From: Lishizhenia tianjinensis
Lineage (GTDB): Bacteria > Bacteroidota > Bacteroidia > Flavobacteriales_D > Crocinitomicaceae
Reading direction: 5' to 3'
Assembly (NCBI RefSeq): GCF_900116425.1
Contig: NZ_FPAS01000004.1
Span: forward strand, 227,278-291,277
DNA: 64,000 nucleotides
Part shown: in pieces, positions 29,901-35,889 of the stretch
Numbering within the stretch: the stretch's first letter is position 1
Layout of the letters: each line of letters begins with the position of its first letter
Program-made: the position numbers and the translations under genes
Notes under the pieces: generated by a model
The model's input: the letters and a program-made list of their open reading frames with translations, nothing else
Databases searched by the model: none
Told to the model about the DNA's origin: nothing

Positions 29901-30671
29901 ATCGTTAAAGGTCAAGTCGGTTTTGCGGTCTATGATACGCAAGATGGATGGGTTGGTTCATTACAATCTTTAGAGCCTCGTGTGGGTTACATGCTTCAAT
30001 CGCAAAATGGAGGAGCTTTATACTATCCTCAATCTTCTCAGATTGATATTTACAGCCCTACACTATCTAGCGTTGAAACAGCTATGAAAGATCTTGAAAT
30101 TCGACCGCAAGCCTTCGAAAACAATATGTCTATGATTGCTTACTTGGATACGAATCTCAATATGAGCGACTATTATTTAGTTGCCGTTGATGAATTTGGA
30201 AACAACGTTGGTGTGAGTAATTCTACAGTTGTTAAAGGAAAGGAATATTACTTCTTAACTCTTTATGGAGGTCAGTTAACGAACTTGAATTTTGAATTAC
30301 ACGGAAAACATTCAGAGCACGTACTTAAAGTTCAAGAAAGTATCAATTTCAAGAGTAATGACATGGTGGGTAGTTTAGACCAACCTCAATTACTTACAAT
30401 TGGCGATCAGCGAACTTACCAAACACGAGTTTACCCAAACCCAACACAAGGCGATGCAACGCTTTCGATGTACTTTGAAAACGAACAACACATTAACATC
30501 TCCGTAATCGACGCGTTGGGTAAACGTTGTGATGTAAACACTTTCAATGGTAAAGTTGAGGCAGGAAGCTTCTCTTACACGCTAAACTTAAACAAGTTAA
30601 GTCAAGGTGTATACACCGTAATCATAGAAAGCGATGCTGGAATGGAAACCCTAAAAGTAACCCTACAATAA
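20934..30671 (+). CDS. Giant multidomain T9SS-secreted surface protein (3245 aa)
   Basis: An ATG start is followed by a signal peptide (about residues 1-30). Approximate layout: fibronectin III-like repeats to residue 690; a LamG/concanavalin-like domain 707-930; a Cna/SdrD-like segment with DINNDGEITDG 1020-1090; two long Ser/Thr-rich beta segments (1402-1542 and 1739-1822); two more LamG-like domains (2156-2342 and 2346-2542) with the mark NWHHVAV/NWHHFAI; a module with conserved Trp (2746-2862) also found in the next protein; two GWNWI repeats (2869-3026); and a type A sorting domain from 3163 (VYPNPTQGDA to the end). It should be exported by T9SS and held on or released from the cell surface. 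Size and LamG domains suggest adhesion or glycan binding; no catalytic site was recognised. It follows the LytTR operon. Confidence 0.9.
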   Translation: MMKSLPLIKTLRGYLLFLFLTLTSFSSYALNIGQMEVTNPDAGKVFIKYRAGTYNCYSGVNVFVRATVYIDGVQKAQWGGYNTGYGDQTFQDEFEVTPGNHTVAIDVDRVDCTVDHNFVNHHQDLSQPIDVGDEISNLNMSPSGNDLNVNWSGANIQGEVLHLRLEVKNDAGQWATTQLEPNLSQNTTNHTFNNIVQGQEYRVQLTQYLPSGTTYSQSNTTTLQLPSSWEITGFLTSTGSNGINISWNHPSAKGHIINPGTQENAYYILKRREKDLGANSFSNWSTIFGASSSNSVDLGIASYTDNSVNNCKTYEYKLSYVVNKHHLINKEIDVVTNQHHYPSSYPSPILTQVQGFDVTLPDPCLEEVQIEWNDIPNRHGCITYWFDIIKEVKDANGNFTSQGYIINSNNFNNPNQLTPNSGQYSFTDNNVTAGTTYRYKIRIVGDPQTLGYVYTDYITKEIMVQGPITITNSNINASVTNNTSTAGIDISWVDPTNNETGFTLIRRDLIDGSNISIPLPINSTSYSDLTSNSNGPAICNNYEYEVQVTNNCVNDLTIGTIDSLPTGADLKLAKDIQDTYDKNALKIDKGYNKDVINLEWTVANNATSITNQEIWRHEINAIDTVLIASLTGGQRSYSDNAALPNKQYQYFLQGSATCENLSNETNMVNGIGFRSPYGIVTGNIEYTGGLAVPNCKVSASGLNLNTGSISFDGNKDYVMLVDTANSIDQNFVQERKDLQFLSGNQAKSIEFWINSNDYSGASVFRIGATNGALILKTPTNSSTATTWQLVSGTQTFSFNLDIPTNEWHHLAITYDGDSLRLYHNGSNYTMDSLEMKWQNSTNISMSFMTIGANGVFSPTWQSFNGKMTEIRFWSDARTEDEINQYMNSYLKGDEDKLEIYYRTNEQSGKFLYDASFDANGYHRRHAEITQHYNVFDTSYYNNTSFVSDVPPADKLGAIALTDNSGNYVIPRYPYSNSGEVVTIVPFIPFHQFQPNSRTVFIGENTPVANNQDFTDISSFDVTGTVMYARDINNDGEITDGTNGTLDEREIPAEGLMLYIDGQAAIKDGQPIYTDQSGNYEISVPIGEHFISIEKPNHEFAVGRFPETGYWDFQTPLSGVDFIDKTQITIIGKVAGGANEAEKKVGFNNGKNNLGVAGLKFESTLFSFYADTIYTDSTTGEFQHQIYPLAYEIKGIDIDDVIIPTNPEFNNFFNAELVDYTNTPPLQTKTDSVFNNDGSLAFVNTLDFHVEKSWNYRSPHTLIVSNLDDGPVTGVDYIAKLTADGQKDSVSTSGFDYDVYQQNHEYAFKIRATEIYINKDLDTVDWVYDTLGAKDVTININNNMATNPTSSFTMDETGEYIYSFIAGDPNTATLITDSIGPNDFTKHIDITSSYGSASDVWNYDAYVVGSILLGNSFATQGPDIVEHVLRDPPGSNSTASITQGSTFSSEYTWGIVGSTGLEHSMGVSVGADFTMGIGIGTRTDIESSVTDNYTLNTSAGGGESYTQEVTIEETISTSSDPYYVGADGDLYIGKSYNMNFGVSNNLTLLPQAVCDAGAACKSDSSISINGTKYRIGLQKGFTMSPTGYNTYFVYSEKHIKEELIPDLEELRNQELQKSYYTVHFTNTNDPKFGSNNDDLLWGGLASTGTPYQKEAADTTGPSYTFSRTWGPNEVQTDSVRWYNQQIRLWKEAIAKNEKEKLNAINGQSYTAAGNNGAIGNDTDRSGVLLNQEVDELEENISFSSGTTVNRSTTLTNAISWNSSFEVNVSYELALETEAKLSNTGITTNHSISLGLEQSNAWSTGTVRSTNFAFTLEDNDVGDFYSVDALDGGSVNGPIFKIQGGQTSCPYEAADSTDFYNPGTPLQIATQQRDLPAVTITPGTQVGIPATQAATFQITMSNLNQDDDRYYKLEVDQSSNPDGLILLIDGLNPNQTFLIPAGSSIIKTLTVHKGPVEYDYTDVRLVLKSDCESSIQDDASFNVNFIPTCTPVEFVGPNQNWVLNNSNSDTLSILFDQYDVNFPDFEKVVFKYKAASSSSWIHAEEFFNQSSAGTDTLLLAAGGQTSYDWDVSNLIDGLYDVQLETVCPNNVKANSTILTGTMDRLSPHLFGQPSPADGILSPNDEIMITLNESINDGLLNQTLNFDIRGVLNNTDIEHFTSLYFDGTDELNVPAGINLDDQPFTVEFWVKRDVLQAGSIVRQGTSTNFDLGFDASNALSLTIAGNTINAGAITDNNWHHVAVIHDGTSTDFMIDGSTVGSGSIVNNYDGTLATLIGNGFSGNLQDLRIWNDARTLTEIQLNYLKELIGNEQGLKAYWKFNEGNDLIATDYAQERNAVFNGATWSFAQDARSLSFTGTNHLEINSSTLALSNETDFTLSFWFKGANGSNQTLFSNGKVDASGVGLNPNAWAVYGNASGLLTVANNGHVQQVSGLNYFDDNWHHFAIAVNRLGNTNIYMDGTLINTYTSNNYDGFGGSKMYIGAYGRMETSGETIDQEFTGNIDEVRLWNAARKEDQIARDRFNRLSGDEFGLLTYFPFEAYQNNGGVLTLQETLGDQNNSSLPGLTPLTANMIGATAFDQVVPAIKFERPVQPVNFNYAVNDDAIIFTINEPFERIENTQLDITVRDVRDENLNVMESAVTWSAYIDKNQVYWLTDYHEADILLGNAYSFDATVVNSSGSTKTINLSNLPSWLSANQTTAQLPALSQMDVTFTVQPGLNIGNYQEELALSSAGINFNEMFNLKVNVSAQSPDWNVTTANFDYSMSVIGTIIIDNVYTSDVNDKIAAYIDNQLVGSADIVYHPSSDRYRLYLDVYSNSTNNDTISFRIWDASEGLILENVLPKLNFVSNGLEGTVTNPIEFIAGDYIVNEYNLQTGWNWISINLIQNNSAVPSVFADWAPQNNDVIQARDNFDQFSNATGWIGSLSNAGGINIEESYKLKSATATDFEIIGQEIDVNTMSITVVPGWNWIAYWGNSIISVNEALASLNPQDGDIVKGQVGFAVYDTQDGWVGSLQSLEPRVGYMLQSQNGGALYYPQSSQIDIYSPTLSSVETAMKDLEIRPQAFENNMSMIAYLDTNLNMSDYYLVAVDEFGNNVGVSNSTVVKGKEYYFLTLYGGQLTNLNFELHGKHSEHVLKVQESINFKSNDMVGSLDQPQLLTIGDQRTYQTRVYPNPTQGDATLSMYFENEQHINISVIDALGKRCDVNTFNGKVEAGSFSYTLNLNKLSQGVYTVIIESDAGMETLKVTLQ

Positions 30672-31585
30672 TGAAAAATATGAAAAACAGTTTAATATGC
30701 ACCCTAATCATCAGCACGTGGAGCTTGGCCTTTGGTCAAGCTCCTAACTGGTCAGTTGATGGATCTTTGTACGCCCATAACATGAACATTACGGCTACAC
30801 TGTTCGACAACTGTGTACAAGCCATGGAGATGGATGATGAAATAGGAATATTTCTTGGAAATGACCTAAGGGGTACTGGCAAATGTTCAAATGTAAACAA
30901 TGGTGAAGGTATCATCTTCATTACCTTGTACAGTAACGTGGCCAATGGAGAAGTTTTAACCGTAAAATTTTATGATGCGAGTTTAGATCAAACTCTTGAC
31001 TTAACAGACAATGACATCACATTTGTGTCCTCAGACGTTCTGGGAAACATCACCCAACCTCATCAATTTTGGATAGACTTAAAACCACTAGCAGTGAGCA
31101 TAACCAACAACCAAGGTGAACTAGCCTACAGCGGTGATAGCATTGGAATAAATGGACTACAATACCAATGGTTAAAAGATGGAGTCCCTGTTAATGGAGC
31201 TAATTCGGCGACCTATACACCTATAGAGTCTGGTGATTACAGTTTACAAGTAACCGCTCCAGGATATTGTGAAGAAACTTCCAACATTGAGAATGTCTTT
31301 ATAGACGTTACAGGCATAGAAGAAAACTCATTGCTTCGCATATTTCCCTATCCTGTTCCTGCTGACAACCAATTGAATTTAAACTTCCCCAACACTTTGA
31401 ATGATGAAGTTTCAATCCTTCTTTTTAACAGCTTAGGTCAGGAAGTATATATGGACACAAAAAAAACACTGAACACTTCAACCTATACCCTTCCTACAAG
31501 TGGTTTAGCAAACGGTGTATATCATCTAAACGTGATCCACAAAGATGAGCGTTACAGATCTAAAATAAGCATACAACATAAATAG
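30671..31585 (+). CDS. T9SS-sorted secreted protein sharing a module with the giant protein
   Basis: 304 residues. The ATG overlaps the stop of the giant gene (TAATG), so the two are translationally coupled. A signal peptide ends at FGQ near residue 22. Residues 25-137 repeat a module seen near residues 2746-2862 of the giant protein: APNWSVDG / SPDWNVTT, then MxDEIGIF / VNDKIAAY, then a YSN motif and KFYDAS / RIWDAS. An Ig-like domain (QWLKDGVPVNGANSATYTP) lies near 150-205. A type A sorting domain (IFPYPVPADNQLNL to the end) indicates export by T9SS. It is a likely partner of the giant protein at the cell surface; no enzyme motif was found. Confidence 0.87.
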   Translation: MKNMKNSLICTLIISTWSLAFGQAPNWSVDGSLYAHNMNITATLFDNCVQAMEMDDEIGIFLGNDLRGTGKCSNVNNGEGIIFITLYSNVANGEVLTVKFYDASLDQTLDLTDNDITFVSSDVLGNITQPHQFWIDLKPLAVSITNNQGELAYSGDSIGINGLQYQWLKDGVPVNGANSATYTPIESGDYSLQVTAPGYCEETSNIENVFIDVTGIEENSLLRIFPYPVPADNQLNLNFPNTLNDEVSILLFNSLGQEVYMDTKKTLNTSTYTLPTSGLANGVYHLNVIHKDERYRSKISIQHK

Positions 31586-31673
31586 TTTAACATTTTTCAA
31601 ACAAATCGAACCTATAACCCTTATGCTTGCTGCAACTGATTAAGCGCACTTTTAGACACGAATAATTAACCAC

Positions 31674-31708
31674 AAAAAAGGGTTTCCCAATCGAGGAAAC
31701 CCTTTTTC
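31674..31708. terminator. Bidirectional terminator
   Basis: AAAAAGGGTTTCC and GGAAACCCTTTTT form a stem flanked by A and T tracts, so it can serve the exported-protein operon (plus) and lspA (minus). The 140-bp gap around it holds nothing else I recognise. Confidence 0.9.
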
Positions 31709-31727
31709 TATTTCTTCTAAAAAGTTC

Positions 31728-32378
31728 TTATTTATTGAAGTATCTCTTTTGACGAATTACCACCATCAAAATTCCTACTGTAATTGCTCCATCCGCTAAA
31801 TTCCATATTGCTGGAAATATTTGTCTTCCTCCTAACCAAGGCGTTCCTTCAGGCCATTCTGCATCAAACTGAAACATGTCAACCACGTTCCCTAACAAAA
31901 ACCCTGTATTACGCGCCTCTACTTGATGTTCTACACCAAAACTAGTGCACGACATAAAGTTGCCAGAACCTTCCAATTGATTAAAAGGTATGCATGGATC
32001 AAATGTAAAGATGAAATCATACAAAGCAGAATCAATTAAGTTACCTGTAGCTCCAGCGAGCACAAAAGAAAGTGCAACCAGATACTCAGTTTTAACACCC
32101 TCCTTGATTTGCTTTATGATGTAATAAATTATTCCTCCTATGGCTAAAATTCTAAAAATAGACAATGCCAACTTTCCAACTAAACCTCCGCCTAAGGTAG
32201 TACCAAAGGCCATTCCTGGATTTTCTGTATAATTCAATACAAACCAATCTCCGAGTATAGGCTCAGAAGGTGAATACGGACCATAGTTGTTTTTTACCCA
32301 TATTTTAATGACTTGATCTGCTATCAAAACAAGCAAAACAAATAAACCTACGAGTAGGAACTTTTTATTTTTCTCCAT
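31728..32378 (-). CDS. lspA: Lipoprotein signal peptidase (signal peptidase II)
   Basis: Inner-membrane aspartic protease that cleaves prolipoproteins before the lipidated Cys. Four membrane helices; the opening helix ends VLIADQVIKIWV. The conserved NYTENPGMAFG tract is the substrate-pocket region, and the catalytic Asp pair is in GNVVDMF and NLADGAI. At 216 residues it is longer than the E. coli enzyme (about 164). The extra residues form a periplasmic insertion (about 125-165) containing two Cys, as in other Bacteroidetes. It directly follows the DksA-like gene with no gap. Several lipoproteins encoded in the window (ActE and others) are substrates of this enzyme type. Confidence 0.95.
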   Translation of the reverse strand: MEKNKKFLLVGLFVLLVLIADQVIKIWVKNNYGPYSPSEPILGDWFVLNYTENPGMAFGTTLGGGLVGKLALSIFRILAIGGIIYYIIKQIKEGVKTEYLVALSFVLAGATGNLIDSALYDFIFTFDPCIPFNQLEGSGNFMSCTSFGVEHQVEARNTGFLLGNVVDMFQFDAEWPEGTPWLGGRQIFPAIWNLADGAITVGILMVVIRQKRYFNK

Positions 32379-32762
32379 CTAGCTTCCTTGCTGATTTTTA
32401 GCATCTATGCTTAAGGTAGCATGCGGTACTAATTTCAACCTTTCTTTACGAATCAACTTTCCAGTAACTCTACAGATACCGTAAGTTTTGTTTTCAATTC
32501 TTATTAAAGCGTTTTTCAAGTTTTGGATAAACTTCTCTTGACGTGCTCCCAATTGAGCAACCTCTTCTCTAGATAAAGTCTCAGAACCGTCCTCCATCAT
32601 GTTAAAAGTTCTACCCGTATCATCTGTACCGTGATCATCTTTATGAGAAAGAGACCCTTGTAACAAATCTAAATCTTCTTTTGCTTCTGCTAACTTCACT
32701 AAAATCAATTCTTTGAATTCTTGAAGTTCTTCGTCTGAATATCTTGTTTTTTCTTTGGCCAT
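32379..32762 (-). CDS. TraR/DksA family protein with incomplete zinc finger
   Basis: 127 residues: an N-terminal coiled coil (about 10-85) with acidic residues and a C-terminal globular domain of DksA type. DksA binds the RNA polymerase secondary channel and modulates rRNA and amino-acid promoters. In the canonical zinc finger four Cys are present; here only one remains (GICRVTGKLI, and PHATLSIDAK where Cys is usual), so zinc binding is unlikely. As I recall, this Cys-poor form is widespread in Flavobacteriia. The gene is cotranscribed with lspA and preceded by a near-consensus promoter. ATG start at 32762. Confidence 0.9.
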   Translation of the reverse strand: MAKEKTRYSDEELQEFKELILVKLAEAKEDLDLLQGSLSHKDDHGTDDTGRTFNMMEDGSETLSREEVAQLGARQEKFIQNLKNALIRIENKTYGICRVTGKLIRKERLKLVPHATLSIDAKNQQGS

Positions 32763-32806
32763 GGTGTTCAGTTTTTATCGTTTAAACGGCTTAGTTACTA
32801 GGAAAA

Positions 32807-32836
32807 CAAATATAACCTAAAAAGGGTTGCATGCAA
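32807..32836 (-). promoter_or_regulatory. Promoter of the DksA-like gene and lspA
   Basis: On the minus strand TTG (32834-32836) is followed after 19 bp by TATATTTG (32807-32814), an exact match to the Bacteroidetes TTG-N19-TAnnTTTG pattern. It predicts a leader of about 38 nt. The TTG is part of the palindrome TTGCATGCAA. Confidence 0.75.
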
Positions 32837-33085
32837 GTCTCAGCCTCACTTTTTGAACGCTATTTATGCACAAGATATTAACCATTTCAAAATCAAGACA
32901 TTTGAGAATAAGTCAATTCGCTTTCCCTCAACTTCCCCATTCCCTTACTAAAATTTACGTCTTTTGGTCTTCTTCTCCAATTTCTCGCGAAAAAAAGCAA
33001 TTCTACTTTGTACTTCTCGTTGAAGACCTAACTTTGTTTACCATCAAGTCAAGGAGAAAATATTAACGTATAATACATACTTAAG
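32837..33085. other. Intergenic stretch without recognised gene
   Basis: Together with the promoter above, this forms a 323-bp gap between divergent genes. A 66-codon reading frame (32866-33066) has no plausible protein features. I see no clear -7 element for the alcohol dehydrogenase gene. Confidence 0.5.
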
Positions 33086-34246
33086 ATGAACAATTTTGAT
33101 TACTACAACCCCACAAAGGTTGTTTTTGGAAAAGATACATACGAGAGAATTGCCAGTGAAATTGCCCTACACACCAAGGGTAAAAATGTACTCATCACTT
33201 ATGGTGGCGGAAGCATTAAAAGCAACGGTGTGTACGATAAAGTAATGGCCTCTTTAAAGGAATACAATGTTTTAGAATTTGGAGGTATAGAGCCTAATCC
33301 ACAATACGAAACTTGTATGAAAGCCATAAAGCTTATTCAAGAAAATGAAATTGATTTCGTACTTGCTGTGGGTGGAGGTTCTGTAATAGATGGAACAAAA
33401 TTTATCGCGGCAGGTGCTACCTATGCAGGTGATCCTTGGGACGTATTGATGCGCAAAGAAGGATGTGCCTTTACAGATAGTCTTCCTTTCGGAACGGTGC
33501 TTACGCTTCCAGCAACAGGATCAGAAATGAACTCTGGAGCGGTTATCTCCCGCGATGAATTAAAGGAAAAAAGAACCATGGGCGGACCGCAATCTTTCCC
33601 TAAATTCTCTTTCTTAGATCCAACAGTGGTTGCCACGCTTCCTAAACGACAAATTGCTAACGGTATCACAGATGCCTTCATGCATACCCTCGAACAATAC
33701 TTAACCTATCCTACAGAAAACAAATTACAAGAGCGTATAGCTGAAGGTATTTTAATGACTTTAATAGAAACAGCTCCGAAAGTGATGGAAGATCCATCAA
33801 ATTACGAACATGCAGCTAACCTTATGTGGTGTGCTACCATGGCGTTGAACGGTACTTTACGCGCTGGAGTAGCCTACGATTGGGCCACGCACATGATAGG
33901 GCACGAACTTACTGCACTGCACGGTATAGACCACGCCAGAACTTTGGCAATTATTGCCCCACGTTTGTACGAAGTGAAATTTGAGAATAAAAAAGAAAAA
34001 CTCGTTCAATACGGCGAGCGTGTTTGGGGAGCAACAGACAACAAAGCTCAAGATGCTATTGTGAAAACCAAGTTGTTCTTTGAGTCACTAGGAATAGACA
34101 CCAACATTTCAGATTACGATACAAATAACGCAGATACCCCAAAAATTATTCGTCAACGCTTCGAAGAAAGAGGTTGGACAGCCTTGGGTGAGCGCGGAGA
34201 TTTAACTCCGAAAGAAGCAGAAAGAATTGTTGAAATGGCTTTGTAA
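33086..34246 (+). CDS. Iron-containing alcohol dehydrogenase (YqhD/BdhA-like)
   Basis: 386 residues, cytoplasmic. The nucleotide-binding half has YGGGSIKSNGVYDKV and AVGGGSVIDGTKF; the second half supplies metal ligands: the Asp/His in DAFMHTLEQYL and the histidines in HMIGHELTALHGIDHA. LPATGSEMNSGAVIS is the usual substrate-side loop. The GGGS with the following residues resembles NADPH-preferring YqhD/butanol-dehydrogenase members, which reduce a wide range of aldehydes. Substrate cannot be fixed from sequence. It is monocistronic with its own terminator. Confidence 0.93.
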   Translation: MNNFDYYNPTKVVFGKDTYERIASEIALHTKGKNVLITYGGGSIKSNGVYDKVMASLKEYNVLEFGGIEPNPQYETCMKAIKLIQENEIDFVLAVGGGSVIDGTKFIAAGATYAGDPWDVLMRKEGCAFTDSLPFGTVLTLPATGSEMNSGAVISRDELKEKRTMGGPQSFPKFSFLDPTVVATLPKRQIANGITDAFMHTLEQYLTYPTENKLQERIAEGILMTLIETAPKVMEDPSNYEHAANLMWCATMALNGTLRAGVAYDWATHMIGHELTALHGIDHARTLAIIAPRLYEVKFENKKEKLVQYGERVWGATDNKAQDAIVKTKLFFESLGIDTNISDYDTNNADTPKIIRQRFEERGWTALGERGDLTPKEAERIVEMAL

Positions 34247-34266
34247 CAAGTCATTTTATAAAAGTT

Positions 34267-34303
34267 AAAAACCGATGTTCTCAGTAGAGCATCGGTTTTT
34301 TAG
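34267..34303 (+). terminator. Rho-independent terminator
   Basis: AAACCGATG pairs with CATCGGTTT, with a short CTC/GAG extension at the loop, followed by a T run. Confidence 0.85.
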
Positions 34304-34316
34304 TATGCTAATTTGA

Positions 34317-34459
34317 CAAACGGCCGGGTCTTCCACTGTAGTCTACCCCTCAAAGCTAAAGTTGTTTATTGGGTTTTTCTTCACTCCTAATAGTCGTAAA
34401 GCCTCACCCAAAACAACTAAATCTTTTAGCGGCAGCGCTGCCGTTACACCCCCTGTTTG
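34317..34459 (+). repeat. Structured intergenic repeat, copy 1
   Basis: Ends CAAACGGCCGGG and CCCCCTGTTTG can pair. The left half GGGTCTTCCACTGTAGTCT aligns with the other copies (GGGYYWTCC...TAsTC). The right half contains a perfect 14-bp palindrome CGGCAGCGCTGCCG at 34430-34443. GC content is above that of its surroundings. Related copies lie at 49858, 54907 and 63649. Confidence 0.6.
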
Positions 34460-34476
34460 AATTTTACAATAAGTGC

Positions 34477-35157
34477 TTAAAAATCCTTGATAAACTTCAC
34501 CAATACTTCAAGATCAACAGATTCCAACAAGTGCTTGGCACCCTCTATAACCTCCACAGTTGCATGGGGTAATAAGTTTGCTATCTTTTCTGTCTCTTCT
34601 CGGGAAACCATATGATCTAAACTGGCCCAACCAAGTTTAACCTCATGTTGAATTCTCGTGAAATCCTCATCCATCAAGCGAGCACCTTTTCCCATGTTAA
34701 GCATCATTGCTGCAGTTTTGGTCATGACCAATTTCCAATCTTGTGGTGCGTGTTCTTGTTTTAATTTCTCCGCAAAAACGGGCACTTTCTCCTCTACTTT
34801 TTCTGGGTTAAGCATTTTCACCTCTTTTGCAGCAGCTTCTTCTGTCCAATCGAATTTAGTTCCTAAAGTGATAATCTTTGCGATTGCTTCTGGTTTTTTC
34901 AAGGCTGCATTCAAAGCAACATAACCTCCCATACTATAGCCAAAAATATGAGCTGTAGTAATTTCATGCTCCTCCAGGTAATCCAACAAATTATGGCTGA
35001 AGTGCTCTATAGAATATTCAACTTCCAAGGCTTTGCCTCCATGACCGTCAAAATTTAGGGTATGCACATCAAAGTCTTCTGCTAATCTTTCTTTAAGTGC
35101 TACAAATTGTTGAGCGCTTCCCAAAGCACCGTGTAAGAGTATGAGGGTTTGTTTCAT
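34477..35157 (-). CDS. Alpha/beta hydrolase
   Basis: 226 residues, cytoplasmic. Oxyanion-side LLHGALGS at the start, nucleophile elbow GYSMGG near residue 93, and a C-terminal catalytic His in GAKHLLE near 211. The acid residue is probably an Asp near 190. The fold is that of small esterases, lipases and MenH-like enzymes; substrate is unknown. The gene is separated by 40 bp from the HD gene upstream on the same strand, so the two may be cotranscribed. ATG start. Confidence 0.88.
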   Translation of the reverse strand: MKQTLILLHGALGSAQQFVALKERLAEDFDVHTLNFDGHGGKALEVEYSIEHFSHNLLDYLEEHEITTAHIFGYSMGGYVALNAALKKPEAIAKIITLGTKFDWTEEAAAKEVKMLNPEKVEEKVPVFAEKLKQEHAPQDWKLVMTKTAAMMLNMGKGARLMDEDFTRIQHEVKLGWASLDHMVSREETEKIANLLPHATVEVIEGAKHLLESVDLEVLVKFIKDF

Positions 35158-35197
35158 GTCAAAACTTTTAAGTCATCGCTAAAATAGCATCTACATT

Positions 35198-35812
35198 TTA
35201 GCTGAATTTACTTAACTCCAATAAAATATTCTCTTTCGCCTGCTCTTCATACTTTGCTTTAAAATAGTCGGTTTTAAAAAGGTCACCTGCTTCTAACATC
35301 TTGTTCAATACTTGTGTCCTTCCTATTTGATACATTTCGTCTGGGTAGATTTGATATTCTTTTCTGATGTTTTGATAATACCTTTTATATGTTTCAAGTG
35401 ATTGACCTAAAATGGCCAAATCTATATCCATTAGAAAATTCGTGTCATTATCTTCAGATAGACCATGGAATTTTGTTTCCTCTATCATCCTAAAGACTTT
35501 ATCTATTTCCGAAAAAGACGTTTGCCCTATCCTTTCCTTAAAAAGAACAGCGCTTTGATATTCGTTATCTTGTTGTGCTGCATCATACACGATGTCGTGA
35601 TAAAACATGGCAAAGGCCACGGCGTCAAAATAACTGATATGTTCCTTCACCTCATCGAGGTCTACAAACATATTTTCTAAGTGCGAAAGGTTATGGTAAA
35701 ACCTAGTGCTTGCTGTATAAGCAGTCTGAAGTTCATTCCAGCAAAACCCTACATAATTTTGGTCTGAAGTATAATCCTCCATTAACAGATAAAAGCGATG
35801 TTTAAGCGTCAT
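35198..35812 (-). CDS. HD-domain protein, predicted metal-dependent phosphohydrolase
   Basis: 204 residues, all helical. YHNLSHLENMF holds the first His residues, AMFYHDIVYDA has the HD pair, and DNEYQSAVLFKERI follows, as in the YfbR-like/'predicted metal-dependent HD superfamily' proteins. Metal-binding residues appear complete up to the Asp in LMDIDLAILG. The substrate, perhaps a nucleotide, is not known. It lies 40 bp upstream of the hydrolase gene. Confidence 0.85.
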   Translation of the reverse strand: MTLKHRFYLLMEDYTSDQNYVGFCWNELQTAYTASTRFYHNLSHLENMFVDLDEVKEHISYFDAVAFAMFYHDIVYDAAQQDNEYQSAVLFKERIGQTSFSEIDKVFRMIEETKFHGLSEDNDTNFLMDIDLAILGQSLETYKRYYQNIRKEYQIYPDEMYQIGRTQVLNKMLEAGDLFKTDYFKAKYEEQAKENILLELSKFS

Positions 35813-35875
35813 ATTCTAAAAGTAAAAATTTACCTCTCATTTGTGATGCCCGTTCCATATAAAGTCAAGCTTTCT

Positions 35876-35883
35876 TACTTTTG
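35876..35883 (+). promoter_or_regulatory. Promoter -7 element
   Basis: TACTTTTG matches TAnnTTTG. It ends 6 bp before the ATG at 35890, so the message would be close to leaderless, and a TTG at 35881 inside it cannot be the start codon. Confidence 0.6.
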
Positions 35884-35889
35884 CTAACC

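Noticed and set aside
32866..33066. 66-codon frame between the DksA-like gene and the alcohol dehydrogenase
   Set aside because: The composition is unlike proteins of this genome, and there is no ribosome-binding site or -7 element at the right distance.
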